Below the pieces are notes generated by a model, which was given only the letters and a program-made list of their open reading frames with translations, ran no database searches and was not told the DNA's origin. Of a DNA stretch of 64,000 bases, positions 1 through 8,043 are shown in pieces. Positions within the stretch are counted from its first letter, which is position 1, and each line of letters starts with the position of its first letter. The translations under genes were made by a program, and so were the position numbers. The DNA comes from Methylorubrum salsuginis (lineage in GTDB: Bacteria > Pseudomonadota > Alphaproteobacteria > Rhizobiales > Beijerinckiaceae), in the NCBI RefSeq assembly GCF_900114375.1, contig NZ_FOSV01000001.1, forward strand, positions 186,001 to 250,000, written 5' to 3'.

Positions 1-976
1 CAACAACTTCGTCGCCGACGAGGTGGTGGTGGGCGAGGAGGAAATCCGCCGCGGCTGGATGCACCTCCATACGGTCGAGACCGGCGCCCGCGTCTTCGTC
101 GGCAACGACGGCGTGCTGCCGCCCGGCGCAAAAATCCCCGACGACGTGCTGATCGGCATCAAGTCGAAGCCGCCGAAGAACGACGCCATGCATCCGGGCG
201 AGACGTGGTTCGGCTCGCCGCCGATCCGCCTGCCGGTGCGCCAGAAGGTCGATCTCGGCTCGTCGGCCCAGACCTTCCAGCCGAGCGTGTGGGCCAAGCT
301 CCGGCGCGGCCTGTTCGAGGCCTTCGCGACCTCGTTCTCGCCGATGCTCTACCTCTCGCTCGCCATCTGCGCGATCGACTGGGTGTTCTATCCGGCGATC
401 CTGGAGGGCGACTGGCTCGGGCTGGCGGTCTCGTTCGTGACGGCGAGCGTCGTCATCGCGCTGATCCAGACCTCCACCGTCATCGCCCTCAAGTGGCTGC
501 TGATGGGCCGCTACCGGCCCGGCATGCGGCCGATGTGGTCGTGGTGGGCGATGCGCACCGAGGCCATCGCGGTGGCCTATTGGGGCCTGGCCGGCAAGGT
601 GCTGCTGGAGCACCTGATGGGCACGCCGTTCCTGCCCTGGGTGCTACGCCTGTTCGGCGTGAAGGTCGGCAAGGGCGCCTGCCTTCTGATGACCGACATC
701 ACCGAGTTCGACTGCGTCTCGATCGGCGATTACGCGGCGATCAACCGCTCGGCGGCGCTCCAGACCCACCTCTACGAGGACCGCATCATGAAGGTCGGCC
801 GCGTCGAAGTGGGCGACGGCGTCTCGGTCGGCGCCTTCTCGACGGTGCTCTACGACAGCCATGTCGGCGCGTTTGCCCGCCTGCGCCCGCTCACCATCGT
901 GATGAAGGGCGAGTCGATCCCCGCCCATTCGCAGTGGGAGGGCGCGCCCGCGGTGCCGGTGGTGCACGGCGCTTGA
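1..976 (+). CDS. C-terminal part of a Pls/PosA-family peptide synthetase-like protein (5' truncated)
   Basis: The reading frame is open from base 2, so the start lies outside the window and about 324 residues are visible. They contain three hydrophobic stretches (roughly visible residues 115-135, 139-167 and 187-219), flanked by segments with the short-period glycine/valine pattern of a left-handed beta helix (for example VGKGACLL and VGDGVSVGAFSTV). This is the terminal domain of Pls/PosA proteins, in which adenylation and carrier domains are fused to a membrane acyltransferase-like tail. The adenylation part is not visible, so the substrate cannot be judged. It ends 70 bp before the next gene on the same strand. 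Confidence 0.75.
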   Translation, partial: NNFVADEVVVGEEEIRRGWMHLHTVETGARVFVGNDGVLPPGAKIPDDVLIGIKSKPPKNDAMHPGETWFGSPPIRLPVRQKVDLGSSAQTFQPSVWAKLRRGLFEAFATSFSPMLYLSLAICAIDWVFYPAILEGDWLGLAVSFVTASVVIALIQTSTVIALKWLLMGRYRPGMRPMWSWWAMRTEAIAVAYWGLAGKVLLEHLMGTPFLPWVLRLFGVKVGKGACLLMTDITEFDCVSIGDYAAINRSAALQTHLYEDRIMKVGRVEVGDGVSVGAFSTVLYDSHVGAFARLRPLTIVMKGESIPAHSQWEGAPAVPVVHGA

Positions 977-1046
977 CCCTGCCACGATGGGAAGGTGCAG
1001 ACCGTTCCGGCCCGCATAGGCGGGTCCGGATGAGGGAGACAGCTTC

Positions 1047-1256
1047 GTGAAGACCTGCGTTGCGGCTGCGGCCGCCCTGCTGCTGATGGGCGCGAGCCCG
1101 GTCCTGGCGATGAGCTGCTGCGGCGGCTCCAAGGGCAAGGCGGCGATGTGCGCCAAGGGCGGCATGAAAGCCGGGATGTCGATGAGCCGTGCCGAGAAGG
1201 GCAAGGGCTGCTGCTGCGAGGGCATGTCCTCGGGTCGGATGAGCCGCCGCGGCTGA
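1047..1256 (+). CDS. small exported Cys/Met-rich peptide, possible metal binder
   Basis: The GTG start follows a good ribosome-binding site (GAGGGAG near 1032). The 69-residue product begins with a typical signal peptide (MKTC, then an Ala/Leu core ending ASPVLA), with predicted cleavage near residue 21. The mature part of about 48 residues carries a CC pair, further cysteines, a CCC triplet and many Met, Lys and Gly residues. The clustered Cys and Met suggest binding of a soft metal such as copper in the periplasm, but no named family was recognised. Codon use is as GC-rich as in its neighbours. Confidence 0.6.
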   Translation: MKTCVAAAAALLLMGASPVLAMSCCGGSKGKAAMCAKGGMKAGMSMSRAEKGKGCCCEGMSSGRMSRRG

Positions 1257-1310
1257 TGTGATCGGGCGGCGCCGGGACATCGCCCCGGCCCGCCCTAGTT
1301 CGGGGCGGAA

Positions 1311-2048
1311 ATGTCAACCCGAGCAGGCCCGATGAGCGAGCAGAACCCGGATCGCCCCTATACCGTCTGTCACATGACCACCTCGGTCGATGGACGCATC
1401 AAGGTGCGGCGCTGGAAGACGGTCGATGCCGACGCCCATTACGAGGAGGTCCACGGGCAGCTCGGGGGCGATGCCTGGATGTGCGGGCGCATCACCATGC
1501 AGGGCTACGCCGACAGCGCGAAGCCGCTCACCGAGGCGCCCTCCGACGAGCCGGTCTCCCGCGAGGAGCACGTCGCGAAGTCCGACGCCTCCGGCTACGC
1601 CGTGGCGCTCGATGCCCGCGGCGCGATGGATTGGGGCGCGCGCAACGACATCACCGGCGACCACGTCGTCGTGGTGACGACGGGGCAGGTCTCCGACGAC
1701 CGCCTGCGCCGCCTCAGGGCCGGCGGCCAGTCCTACATCGTCGCGGGCGAGCGCGAGGTCGATTTCGCGCTGGCCCTGCGCAAGCTGAAACAGCTGTTCG
1801 GCATCGAGCGGCTGCTGATCGAGGGCGGCGGGCGCATCAACGGCTCGCTCCTGAAGGCCGGGCTGATCGACGAACTGAGCCTGCTGCTCGCGCCCGCCGT
1901 CGACGGCGTGTTCGGCACGCCGGCCCTGTTCGACTTCGACGGCGAGGAGGCCGACTCGATGGGGTCGCGCCTGCGCCTCACCCGCACGGCCTGCGAGCCC
2001 TTCGACGACGGCACCGTCTGGCTCCGCTACCGCGTCGAGCCGGCCTAA
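1311..2048 (+). CDS. RibD C-terminal/dihydrofolate-reductase-like protein
   Basis: The product of about 245 residues has the pattern of the RibD_C reductase fold: an early MTTSVDGRI strand, GDAWMCGRITMQG in the nucleotide-binding region, IERLLIEGGGRINGSLL and a terminal strand set. The family includes the NADPH-dependent 5-amino-6-ribosylaminouracil reductase of riboflavin synthesis and many stand-alone paralogs of unknown substrate. It lacks a deaminase domain and has no riboflavin neighbours, so an independent pyrimidine or pterin-type reductase is more likely than RibD itself. The start could also be the ATG at 1332. Its stop is followed at once by the hairpin repeat shared with the convergent VOC gene. 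Confidence 0.75.
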   Translation: MSTRAGPMSEQNPDRPYTVCHMTTSVDGRIKVRRWKTVDADAHYEEVHGQLGGDAWMCGRITMQGYADSAKPLTEAPSDEPVSREEHVAKSDASGYAVALDARGAMDWGARNDITGDHVVVVTTGQVSDDRLRRLRAGGQSYIVAGEREVDFALALRKLKQLFGIERLLIEGGGRINGSLLKAGLIDELSLLLAPAVDGVFGTPALFDFDGEEADSMGSRLRLTRTACEPFDDGTVWLRYRVEPA

Positions 2049-2050
2049 AT

Positions 2051-2171
2051 CCGGGGATCCAAGGGCCTCAGGCCCTTGGCGGGGTTTGGGGCGGAGCCCC
2101 ATGGATGGCTCCGCCGGCCAGGGCTCTGCCCTGGACCCGCGAAAGGACTTGTCCTTTCGAAACCGGGACTT
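2051..2171. repeat. modular multi-hairpin intergenic repeat, copy A
   Basis: This 121-bp element fills the gap between two convergent genes and consists of consecutive hairpins: CCAAGGGCC/GGCCCTTGG, GGGGC/GCCCC, CCAGGGC/GCCCTGG and CGAAAGGAC/GTCCTTTCG, then an ACCGGGACTT end. Similar hairpins in the same order recur near 46.3, 53.5 and 59.9 kb. The stems suggest a bidirectional terminator, but there is no T-tract. The boundaries are those of the shared sequence. Confidence 0.8.
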
Positions 2172-2175
2172 GAGG

Positions 2176-2610
2176 TCAGCCCGGCTGCTTGGATTGGTTT
2201 ATCGCCCAGGTGACCCCGAAGGGGTCGCGCAGCTGCCCGTAGACGTCGCCCCAGAACATCTCCTGGTACGGCATCACCACCGTGGCGCCGGCCGCCACCG
2301 CCCGGTCCCACCACGCGGCGATGTCGTCCACCGGCAGCATCAGGCTGAAGGATTGCGGCGGCTGGAGCGGGTGGCCGTATTCGGGAAACGCGTCCGAGAG
2401 CATCAGCGACGAGCCGTTGAGGTAGAGGTGGACATGCATGGTCCGCCCCTTCTCGTCCGGGGGGATCGCGGCGGCGACCTCGGCCCCGAAGGCCTTTTGA
2501 TAGAACGCCGAGGCCCGCATCGCCCCGTCCACCGTGAGGTAGGCGACCACGCCGCCCCGTGTCGGAGGCAACGCGGGCGGCAGGCCGGTTTCCGTCTCGC
2601 TCATCGTCAC
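2176..2610 (-). CDS. VOC (glyoxalase/bleomycin-resistance fold) family protein, PhnB-like
   Basis: The 144-residue protein shows the paired beta-alpha-beta-beta-beta modules of the vicinal-oxygen-chelate fold: VVAYLTVDGAMRASAFYQKAFGAE at the start, a central MHVHLYLNGSSLMLSD strand and a closing GDVYGQLRDPFGVTWAI segment. It is closest to the PhnB/3-demethylubiquinone-methyltransferase-like VOC group; enzymatic activity is not established for most members. A second in-frame ATG at 2604 could be the start. It is transcribed convergently with the RibD-like gene, separated only by the hairpin repeat. Confidence 0.8.
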   Translation of the reverse strand: MTMSETETGLPPALPPTRGGVVAYLTVDGAMRASAFYQKAFGAEVAAAIPPDEKGRTMHVHLYLNGSSLMLSDAFPEYGHPLQPPQSFSLMLPVDDIAAWWDRAVAAGATVVMPYQEMFWGDVYGQLRDPFGVTWAINQSKQPG

Positions 2611-2704
2611 GCCCTCCCGGTTCGCCCGAAGCTTACCGCCGCGCGCTCCACGGGCAAAGATGCCCCCTCATCCCGGTCGGATCGCCGCAGAGGCGGCGGG
2701 GCGC

Positions 2705-2729
2705 GGAACGATCGCAAACGCCTCCCGTT
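2705..2729 (+). promoter_or_regulatory. candidate EcfG-type general stress promoter
   Basis: GGAAC (2705-2709), a 16-bp spacer and CGTT (2726-2729) match the consensus used by the alphaproteobacterial extracytoplasmic sigma factor EcfG, which is controlled by PhyR/NepR. It lies 60 bp before the start of the SDR gene, on the same strand. One match in a GC-rich genome can arise by chance. Confidence 0.5.
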
Positions 2730-2788
2730 GGCCCGCGCATTTCCCATCACAAGCCCGTCGCGTCGGCGTCCGCCATAAAGGAACTCCC

Positions 2789-3595
2789 ATGGATCTCGGT
2801 ATCAGCGGCCGCGTCGCGGTGATCACCGGCGGCGATTCCGGCATGGGCTACACCAGCGCGGAATATCTTCTGCGGGAAGGTGTCCGGATCGTCCTGTCCG
2901 ACCTGAAGGAGAAGGAGCTGCAGGAGGCGGCCCAGCGCCTCTCCGCGCTCGGCGAGGTGAAGGCCTGCCAAGCCGATCTCTCCTCCAACGAGGGCGCCCT
3001 GAAGCTGCGCGACTTCGCGAACGCCGCGTTCGATGCCAAGCCCACGATCCTCGTCAACGCCGCGGGCGTCACGGGAGCCACCGGCGACTTCCTCGACATC
3101 GACGACGACGGCTGGCTCTCGACCCTCCAGGCCGACCTGATGGCGGCGGTGCGCACGGCCCGCGCCTTCATCCCCGGCATGCGTGAGGCGGGTTGGGGGC
3201 GGATCGTGTTCTTCACCTCCGAGGATGCGGTCCAGCCCTATGTCGAGGAACTGCCCTACTGCGCCGCCAAGGCCGGATTGATGAACCTCACCAAGGGCCT
3301 GTCCAAGGCCTACGGGCCGGACGGCGTGCTGGTGAACTCGGTGGCGCCGGCCTTCGTCGCCACGCCGATGACCGACGCCATGATGGAGAAGCGGGCCGAG
3401 GAACTCGGCGTCTCGTTCGACGAGGCGATCGAGAGCTTCCTGGAGGAGAAGCGCCCCGGCATCGTCGCCAAGCGCCGGGGGCGGGTGGAGGAGGTCGCCG
3501 CCGCGGTCGCCTTCCTCTGCTCCGAGCAGGCGAGCTTCATCACCGGCGAGAACCTGCGGGTCGATGGCGGCGCCGTCCTGACCATGGCGGCCTGA
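2789..3595 (+). CDS. short-chain dehydrogenase/reductase (SDR)
   Basis: The 268-residue classical SDR has the cofactor motif TGGDSGMG (13-20), the NAAG structural motif (90-93), the catalytic Ser144, Tyr157 and Lys161 (YCAAK), and the C-terminal FITGENLRVDGG segment. An acidic residue after the second strand (SDLKEKE) favours NAD(H) over NADP(H). The ATG at 2789 is chosen because AAAGGA lies just upstream and the Rossmann fold begins at once. The next gene starts five bases after the stop, so the two are probably co-transcribed. The substrate is unknown; the candidate stress promoter suggests induction under stress or in stationary phase. Confidence 0.85.
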   Translation: MDLGISGRVAVITGGDSGMGYTSAEYLLREGVRIVLSDLKEKELQEAAQRLSALGEVKACQADLSSNEGALKLRDFANAAFDAKPTILVNAAGVTGATGDFLDIDDDGWLSTLQADLMAAVRTARAFIPGMREAGWGRIVFFTSEDAVQPYVEELPYCAAKAGLMNLTKGLSKAYGPDGVLVNSVAPAFVATPMTDAMMEKRAEELGVSFDEAIESFLEEKRPGIVAKRRGRVEEVAAAVAFLCSEQASFITGENLRVDGGAVLTMAA

Positions 3596-3599
3596 GCGG

Positions 3600-4970
3600 A
3601 TGCGCGAGATCGACTGCGACGTGGCGGTGATCGGCGCCGGCACCGCCGGGATCGCCGCCCACCGCGCCGCCCTGGCGGACGGCGCTCGCTCGGTGCTGAT
3701 CGAGCAGGGCCCGGGCGGCACCACCTGCGCCCGGGTCGGCTGCATGCCCTCCAAGCTCCTGATCCACGCGGCCGAGGTGGCGCACACGGCGCGGAACGCC
3801 GACGCGTTCGGCCTGCGCGTCGCCGATGTACGGGTCGACGGGCCGGCGGTGCTGAAGCGGCTGCGGCGCCTGCGCGACGATTTCGTGGCCTCCGTCTTCG
3901 AGGGGCTCGACGACCTGCCCGCGGAATCGCGCCTCATGGGGCGGGCCGTGTTCGAAGGGCCGGAGACGCTGCGCATCGACGACCACACCCGCCTGCGCTT
4001 CAAGGCGGCGGTGATCGCCACCGGATCGAGCCCGAGCGTGCCGGAACCCTTGCGCGGCTTGGGTGAGCGCGTGCTCACCACCGACACCGTGTTCGAGATC
4101 GAGGATCTGCCGGATTCGCTCGCCGTCCTCGGGGCCGGCCCGGTCGGGCTCGAACTCGCCCAGGCCATGGCCCGGCTCGGCGTGCGGGTCAGCGTGTTCG
4201 ATCCCGGCGACAGCCTCGGCGGCTTGCGCGATCCCGACCTGACCGGCGCCGCCCGCGAAATCTTTTCGAGCGCCTTCGATCTGCATCTCGGCACGGAGAT
4301 CGAGGCCGGCGAGCCGGACGGCGAGGGCGTGCGCCTGTCGTGGAAGGGCGGCTCGGGGCCCTTCGACCGCGTGCTCTCCGCCGCGGGCCGCCCGCCGAAC
4401 GTCCACGGCCTCGGCCTGGAGGCGACCGGCGCGACGCTCGACGAGCGCGGCAGCCCCGCCTTCGATTCCCGCTCCCAGCGCTGCGAGGACACCCGCCTGT
4501 TCATCGCGGGCGACGCCAACGCCGACCGGCCGATCCTGCACGAGGCGAGCCGCCAGGGCCGGATCGCGGGCCGCAACGCCGCCCGCCTCGCCGCGGGCGA
4601 GGGCGTCGAGCGGCCGGAGCGCTGGGTCATGCTCGCGATGGTGTTCAGCCAACCGCAGATCGCCTCGGTCGGCGGCGGGTTCGATCCGGAGGCCGGCTAC
4701 CGGGTCGGGCGGGCGGATTTCTGCGACCAGGGCCGGGCCCGGGTGATGGACCGGGCGCAGGGCGGCCTGCGCCTCTACGCCGAGCCGGGCGGACGCCTCG
4801 TCGGCGCCGAGATGATCGGCCCGGAGGTCGAGCACCTCGCCCACCTCGTCGCCCACGCGGTTCAGGACGGGCTCGACGCCAAGACCTTCCGCGACCGCCC
4901 GTTCTATCATCCGACCCTGGAGGAGGCGTTGGACACCGCGCTCGCCGACCTGATCGAGCGGGACGGCTGA
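3600..4970 (+). CDS. dihydrolipoyl dehydrogenase-like pyridine nucleotide-disulfide oxidoreductase
   Basis: The 456-residue flavoprotein has the FAD motif GAGTAG (12-17), the redox disulfide in TTCARVGCMPSK (Cys43 and Cys48), a second GAGPVG dinucleotide motif for NAD(P)H, IAGDANADRPILHEA for FAD, and the C-terminal dimer domain ending in FYHPTLEE, whose His and Glu form the catalytic pair. The family passes electrons between NAD(H) and a dithiol. It is not next to any 2-oxoacid dehydrogenase E1 or E2 gene, so it may serve another lipoyl or thiol partner. It follows the SDR gene by only a few bases, probably in one transcript. Confidence 0.8.
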   Translation: MREIDCDVAVIGAGTAGIAAHRAALADGARSVLIEQGPGGTTCARVGCMPSKLLIHAAEVAHTARNADAFGLRVADVRVDGPAVLKRLRRLRDDFVASVFEGLDDLPAESRLMGRAVFEGPETLRIDDHTRLRFKAAVIATGSSPSVPEPLRGLGERVLTTDTVFEIEDLPDSLAVLGAGPVGLELAQAMARLGVRVSVFDPGDSLGGLRDPDLTGAAREIFSSAFDLHLGTEIEAGEPDGEGVRLSWKGGSGPFDRVLSAAGRPPNVHGLGLEATGATLDERGSPAFDSRSQRCEDTRLFIAGDANADRPILHEASRQGRIAGRNAARLAAGEGVERPERWVMLAMVFSQPQIASVGGGFDPEAGYRVGRADFCDQGRARVMDRAQGGLRLYAEPGGRLVGAEMIGPEVEHLAHLVAHAVQDGLDAKTFRDRPFYHPTLEEALDTALADLIERDG

Positions 4971-5307
4971 TACCGGCCCCTGCTCGGTCCGTTCTGCCTC
5001 TCCGCCATTGCGAGGCGGCGTGAGGCAGCATCCGGCCCGACAACCGGAGGCGATCCGAACGCATCGCCCGCCCGCGCCGATGAACGATCCGCTCCGCTCA
5101 ATCGTTAAGGTTTCGATGGCTCCTTCGCCCGACCGGTTCGGCGGGGGCCTGACGAGAGCCGCAGGAGGCGGGTCGGTTCGACATGCGCGTTCTGTGTGGT
5201 TTCAGACAAAACGCCGAGAGCACAAGAGCTTGGCCGTTCCCGGACGCCGAATCCCACCCGCCGGAGCATTGCGCAAAGGGCGCGCCGCGGGCATATCGGA
5301 CGGCATA
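4971..5307 (+). other. non-coding leader region before the phytochrome gene
   Basis: The 337-bp gap holds no convincing gene. At about 4999-5036 there is a degenerate copy of the CATTGCGAGGCGG...GCATCC half-repeat that also forms the arms of the inverted repeat near 17.35 kb. A TGT-N10-ACA dyad (5193-5208) lies just over 100 bp before the phytochrome start. The frame upstream of 5308 is open back to 5008, but it shows no domain. Confidence 0.5.
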
Positions 5308-8031
5308 ATGGTCGATCCGTCGCAGATGCACACCAGGGGGCTGGACCATGCCCTGATCGACCCGTCCGTCGATCTCGACGCCCTGACGGCGGGCGAGCGC
5401 GACGCGGTCGAAGCGGGGCTCCTCGCCCTCGACGCCGTCGGCACCGTGCTCGCCTGCAATCGCGCCGCGGCGGTGCTCTGCGGTTTCGCGCCCGAAGCGA
5501 TGATCGGGCGCGACTTCTTCCGCGAGCTCGTGCCGAGCGCCCGCGTGCCGGGCTTCTACGGCCGTTTCCTCGCGACCCGGCGCGGCGGCCTCGACGCGCA
5601 GAACTTCGAGTTCATGTTCGGGCGCCTGCCCGCTCCGTTGCGGGCGCGCATCGCCCTGCGGCCCGGCGCGGGCGGGCGCGTCTGGCTCGTCGTCAGCCCC
5701 CTGGCGCAGATCGCCGCCGGTCCCTCGCGCGAGGCGGTGCTCGCGGCGATCTCTCGCCGCAGCCGGGCCGAGCCGGTCGATCCCGGCCTGTGCGAGCGCG
5801 AGCCGATCCACATCCCCGGCTCGATCCAGCCCAACGCCGTGATGCTCGCCGCCGATGCGGGCTCGTTCGAGATCCTGGCCTTCAGCGCCAATGCCGCGGA
5901 CGTGCTGCCGCCGGCCCTGTTCCCGCCGAGCGGGCACCGCCTGGACGCGGTGCTGCCGGCGGGGATCGTCTCCGCGATCCGTGACGGAATCGCCGCCCAC
6001 AGCCTCACCGACGGGCGGGCCCTGCGCCGCACCGTCACCCTGCCGCTCAGTAGGAACGATGCTGGGCAAGGGGTCGGAGACGGGGCCGAGAAGGGGGCCG
6101 GGGACCCGACTCACGGCGAACGCTTCCACCTCGTCGCCCATGTCCATCTCGGCCGGGTCATCGTCGAACTCGAACTCGCGCCCGAGCGGGCGGAGGACTT
6201 TTCCGCCGCGAGTCCCCTCGACACCGAACTCGCCATGGCGCGCCTGCGCGCCGCCGAGACCCTGACCGAGGCGGCCCAGATCGCCGCACTCGAGATCCGC
6301 GCCGTCACCGGCTTCGAATCGGTGCTGGTCTACCGCTTCGACGCGGACTGGAACGGCGAGGCCATCGCCGAGGACATGGTGCCGGACTGGCAGCGCCCGC
6401 TGATCGGCCTGCGTTTTCCCGCCTCCGACATCCCGGCCCAGGCGCGGGCCCTCTACACCAAGGCCAAGAGCCGCTTCGTGATCGACCGCGACTGCGTGCC
6501 GGTGCCGCTGGTGGCCGACCGGGCGGCCGGCAACGCACCGATCGACCTCACCTTCGCCCAGAACCGCACGCTCTCGCCGATCCATCTCGAGTATCAGCGC
6601 AATCTCGGCGTCGACGGCTCGATGTCGATCTCGATCATGGTCGAGAACCGGCTCTGGGGCCTGATGATCGGCCATCACCGCCGCCCGCACTACGTCGCCC
6701 CCGAGACCCGCGCGGCGGCCACCGTGCTCACCGACGCCTTCGCCATGCGGGTGCAGGAGATCGAGGGCAAGGCGCTCTGGAGCGAGCGCCAGCACCATCT
6801 CGACATCCAGGGCCGCCTGGTGCGGCGCCTGACCCGCACCGAGGATTTCGCCCACAGCCTGATGCAGGGCGAGCCGGCCCTGATCGACCTGTTCGGCGCC
6901 ACCGGCGTCGCGATCGTCTCCGACGCCGCCGTCCGGCAGGCCGGCGCGACGCCGGGCAGAGCCGAGATCGGGGCGCTCGCCGCTTGGCTGCGCACCAGCG
7001 TCCCCGCGGAGGCCCGCAGCTTCGTCACCGACACGCTGGTGCTGCACCATGCGCCGGCCGCCGCCTACACCGAAACCGCGAGCGGTCTGCTCGCCGTCTT
7101 CGTCGGCGCCGAGCGGCGCCACCTGCTCCTGTGGTTCAAGCCCGAGATGCCCAGCACGGTCACCTGGGGCGGCGATCCGAGGAAACCCGTCCTGCCCGGC
7201 AGCGGGCCGGTGGCGGTGCTGCCGCGGCGCTCGTTCGAGCGCTGGGTCGAGGAGCGGCACGGCCATTCGAGCCCCTGGGCGGCCTGGAAGGTCGATCTCG
7301 CCGAGCAACTCGCGGAGGCGGTCGACGGCGTGGTCCTGCGCCAGCGCCGCAAGATCGCCGAGCTGACCGGCCTCCTCGCCGAGAAGGAGCGCCTGCTGGA
7401 GCAGAAGGACCTCTTGACCCGCGAGATCGACCACCGGGTCAAGAACTCGCTCCAGATCGTCACCGCCTTCCTGCACATGCAGCGCCGCCAGATCGCCGAT
7501 CCGGCCGCCCGCCAGGCCTTCTCCGAGACCTCGGCGCGGGTGATGAGCGTGGCCCGCGTCCACGACAGCCTGTACCAGGGCGACAGCCTGGAGGAGGTCG
7601 ATCTCGGCCAGACCATCCAGGCTCTGTGCGACGACCTCGCCGGCATGGCCGGCGACGCGCACAGCGTCGAGATGACCGCCGAGACCGGCCTGATGGTGCC
7701 CTATCGCCACGCGGTGGCGCTCTCGCTCATCACCACCGAACTCGTCACCAACGCGTTCAAATATGCCGGCCGCCCCGACAAGGGCGCCCACATCACCGTG
7801 ACGGTGAAGGGCGAGCGCAAGGACGGCTCGCTGCCGGCGGCCGGCGAGGCGGGCGAGGCCGTGCGGCTCACCGTCTGCGACGACGGCGACGGCATGCCGC
7901 CGGACTGGGAGAGCGGCAAGGCCCAGGGCACCGGCCTCGGGATGAAGCTGGTGCGGGCCATGCTGGAGCAGATCGGCGCCCGCCTGGAGGCGCAGAATGC
8001 GGGCGGCGCCTGCTTCACCGTCCACGCCTGA
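5308..8031 (+). CDS. bphP: PYP-like/bacteriophytochrome hybrid sensor histidine kinase
   Basis: The protein has about 907 residues. Residues 27-132 resemble photoactive yellow protein (IGRDFF, PGFYGRF), but the chromophore Cys69 position is Ser77 and the Tyr42/Glu46 positions are Cys50 and Ala54. A full phytochrome core follows. Cys162 in CEREPIHIPGSIQP is the biliverdin ligand. The GAF domain keeps PASDIPAQAR, SPIHLEYQRNLGV and GLMIGHH; a PHY domain comes next. The kinase is of the HisKA_2 type (His709 in EIDHRVKNSLQ), with an ATPase domain (TELVTNAFKYAG, DDGDGMP, GTGLGMKLV). It should sense red/far-red light and phosphorylate an unlinked response regulator. The first-motif His is Asn (IQPN). 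The ATG at 5308 is preferred over more upstream starts because the preceding frame has no conserved content. Heme oxygenase follows 12 bp later. Confidence 0.9.
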   Translation: MVDPSQMHTRGLDHALIDPSVDLDALTAGERDAVEAGLLALDAVGTVLACNRAAAVLCGFAPEAMIGRDFFRELVPSARVPGFYGRFLATRRGGLDAQNFEFMFGRLPAPLRARIALRPGAGGRVWLVVSPLAQIAAGPSREAVLAAISRRSRAEPVDPGLCEREPIHIPGSIQPNAVMLAADAGSFEILAFSANAADVLPPALFPPSGHRLDAVLPAGIVSAIRDGIAAHSLTDGRALRRTVTLPLSRNDAGQGVGDGAEKGAGDPTHGERFHLVAHVHLGRVIVELELAPERAEDFSAASPLDTELAMARLRAAETLTEAAQIAALEIRAVTGFESVLVYRFDADWNGEAIAEDMVPDWQRPLIGLRFPASDIPAQARALYTKAKSRFVIDRDCVPVPLVADRAAGNAPIDLTFAQNRTLSPIHLEYQRNLGVDGSMSISIMVENRLWGLMIGHHRRPHYVAPETRAAATVLTDAFAMRVQEIEGKALWSERQHHLDIQGRLVRRLTRTEDFAHSLMQGEPALIDLFGATGVAIVSDAAVRQAGATPGRAEIGALAAWLRTSVPAEARSFVTDTLVLHHAPAAAYTETASGLLAVFVGAERRHLLLWFKPEMPSTVTWGGDPRKPVLPGSGPVAVLPRRSFERWVEERHGHSSPWAAWKVDLAEQLAEAVDGVVLRQRRKIAELTGLLAEKERLLEQKDLLTREIDHRVKNSLQIVTAFLHMQRRQIADPAARQAFSETSARVMSVARVHDSLYQGDSLEEVDLGQTIQALCDDLAGMAGDAHSVEMTAETGLMVPYRHAVALSLITTELVTNAFKYAGRPDKGAHITVTVKGERKDGSLPAAGEAGEAVRLTVCDDGDGMPPDWESGKAQGTGLGMKLVRAMLEQIGARLEAQNAGGACFTVHA

Positions 8032-8043
8032 GCCGGAGTTTCC

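Noticed and set aside
5193..5208. TGT-N10-ACA dyad as a PpsR/CrtJ photosynthesis-repressor site before the phytochrome gene
   Set aside because: The known consensus has 12 bases between the half-sites and occurs in pairs; a single 10-base version is too weak.
5008..5307. Longer N-terminus for the phytochrome protein starting at 5008
   Set aside because: The extra 100 residues lack any domain, include a repeat-like stretch, and the PYP-like region begins after the ATG at 5308.
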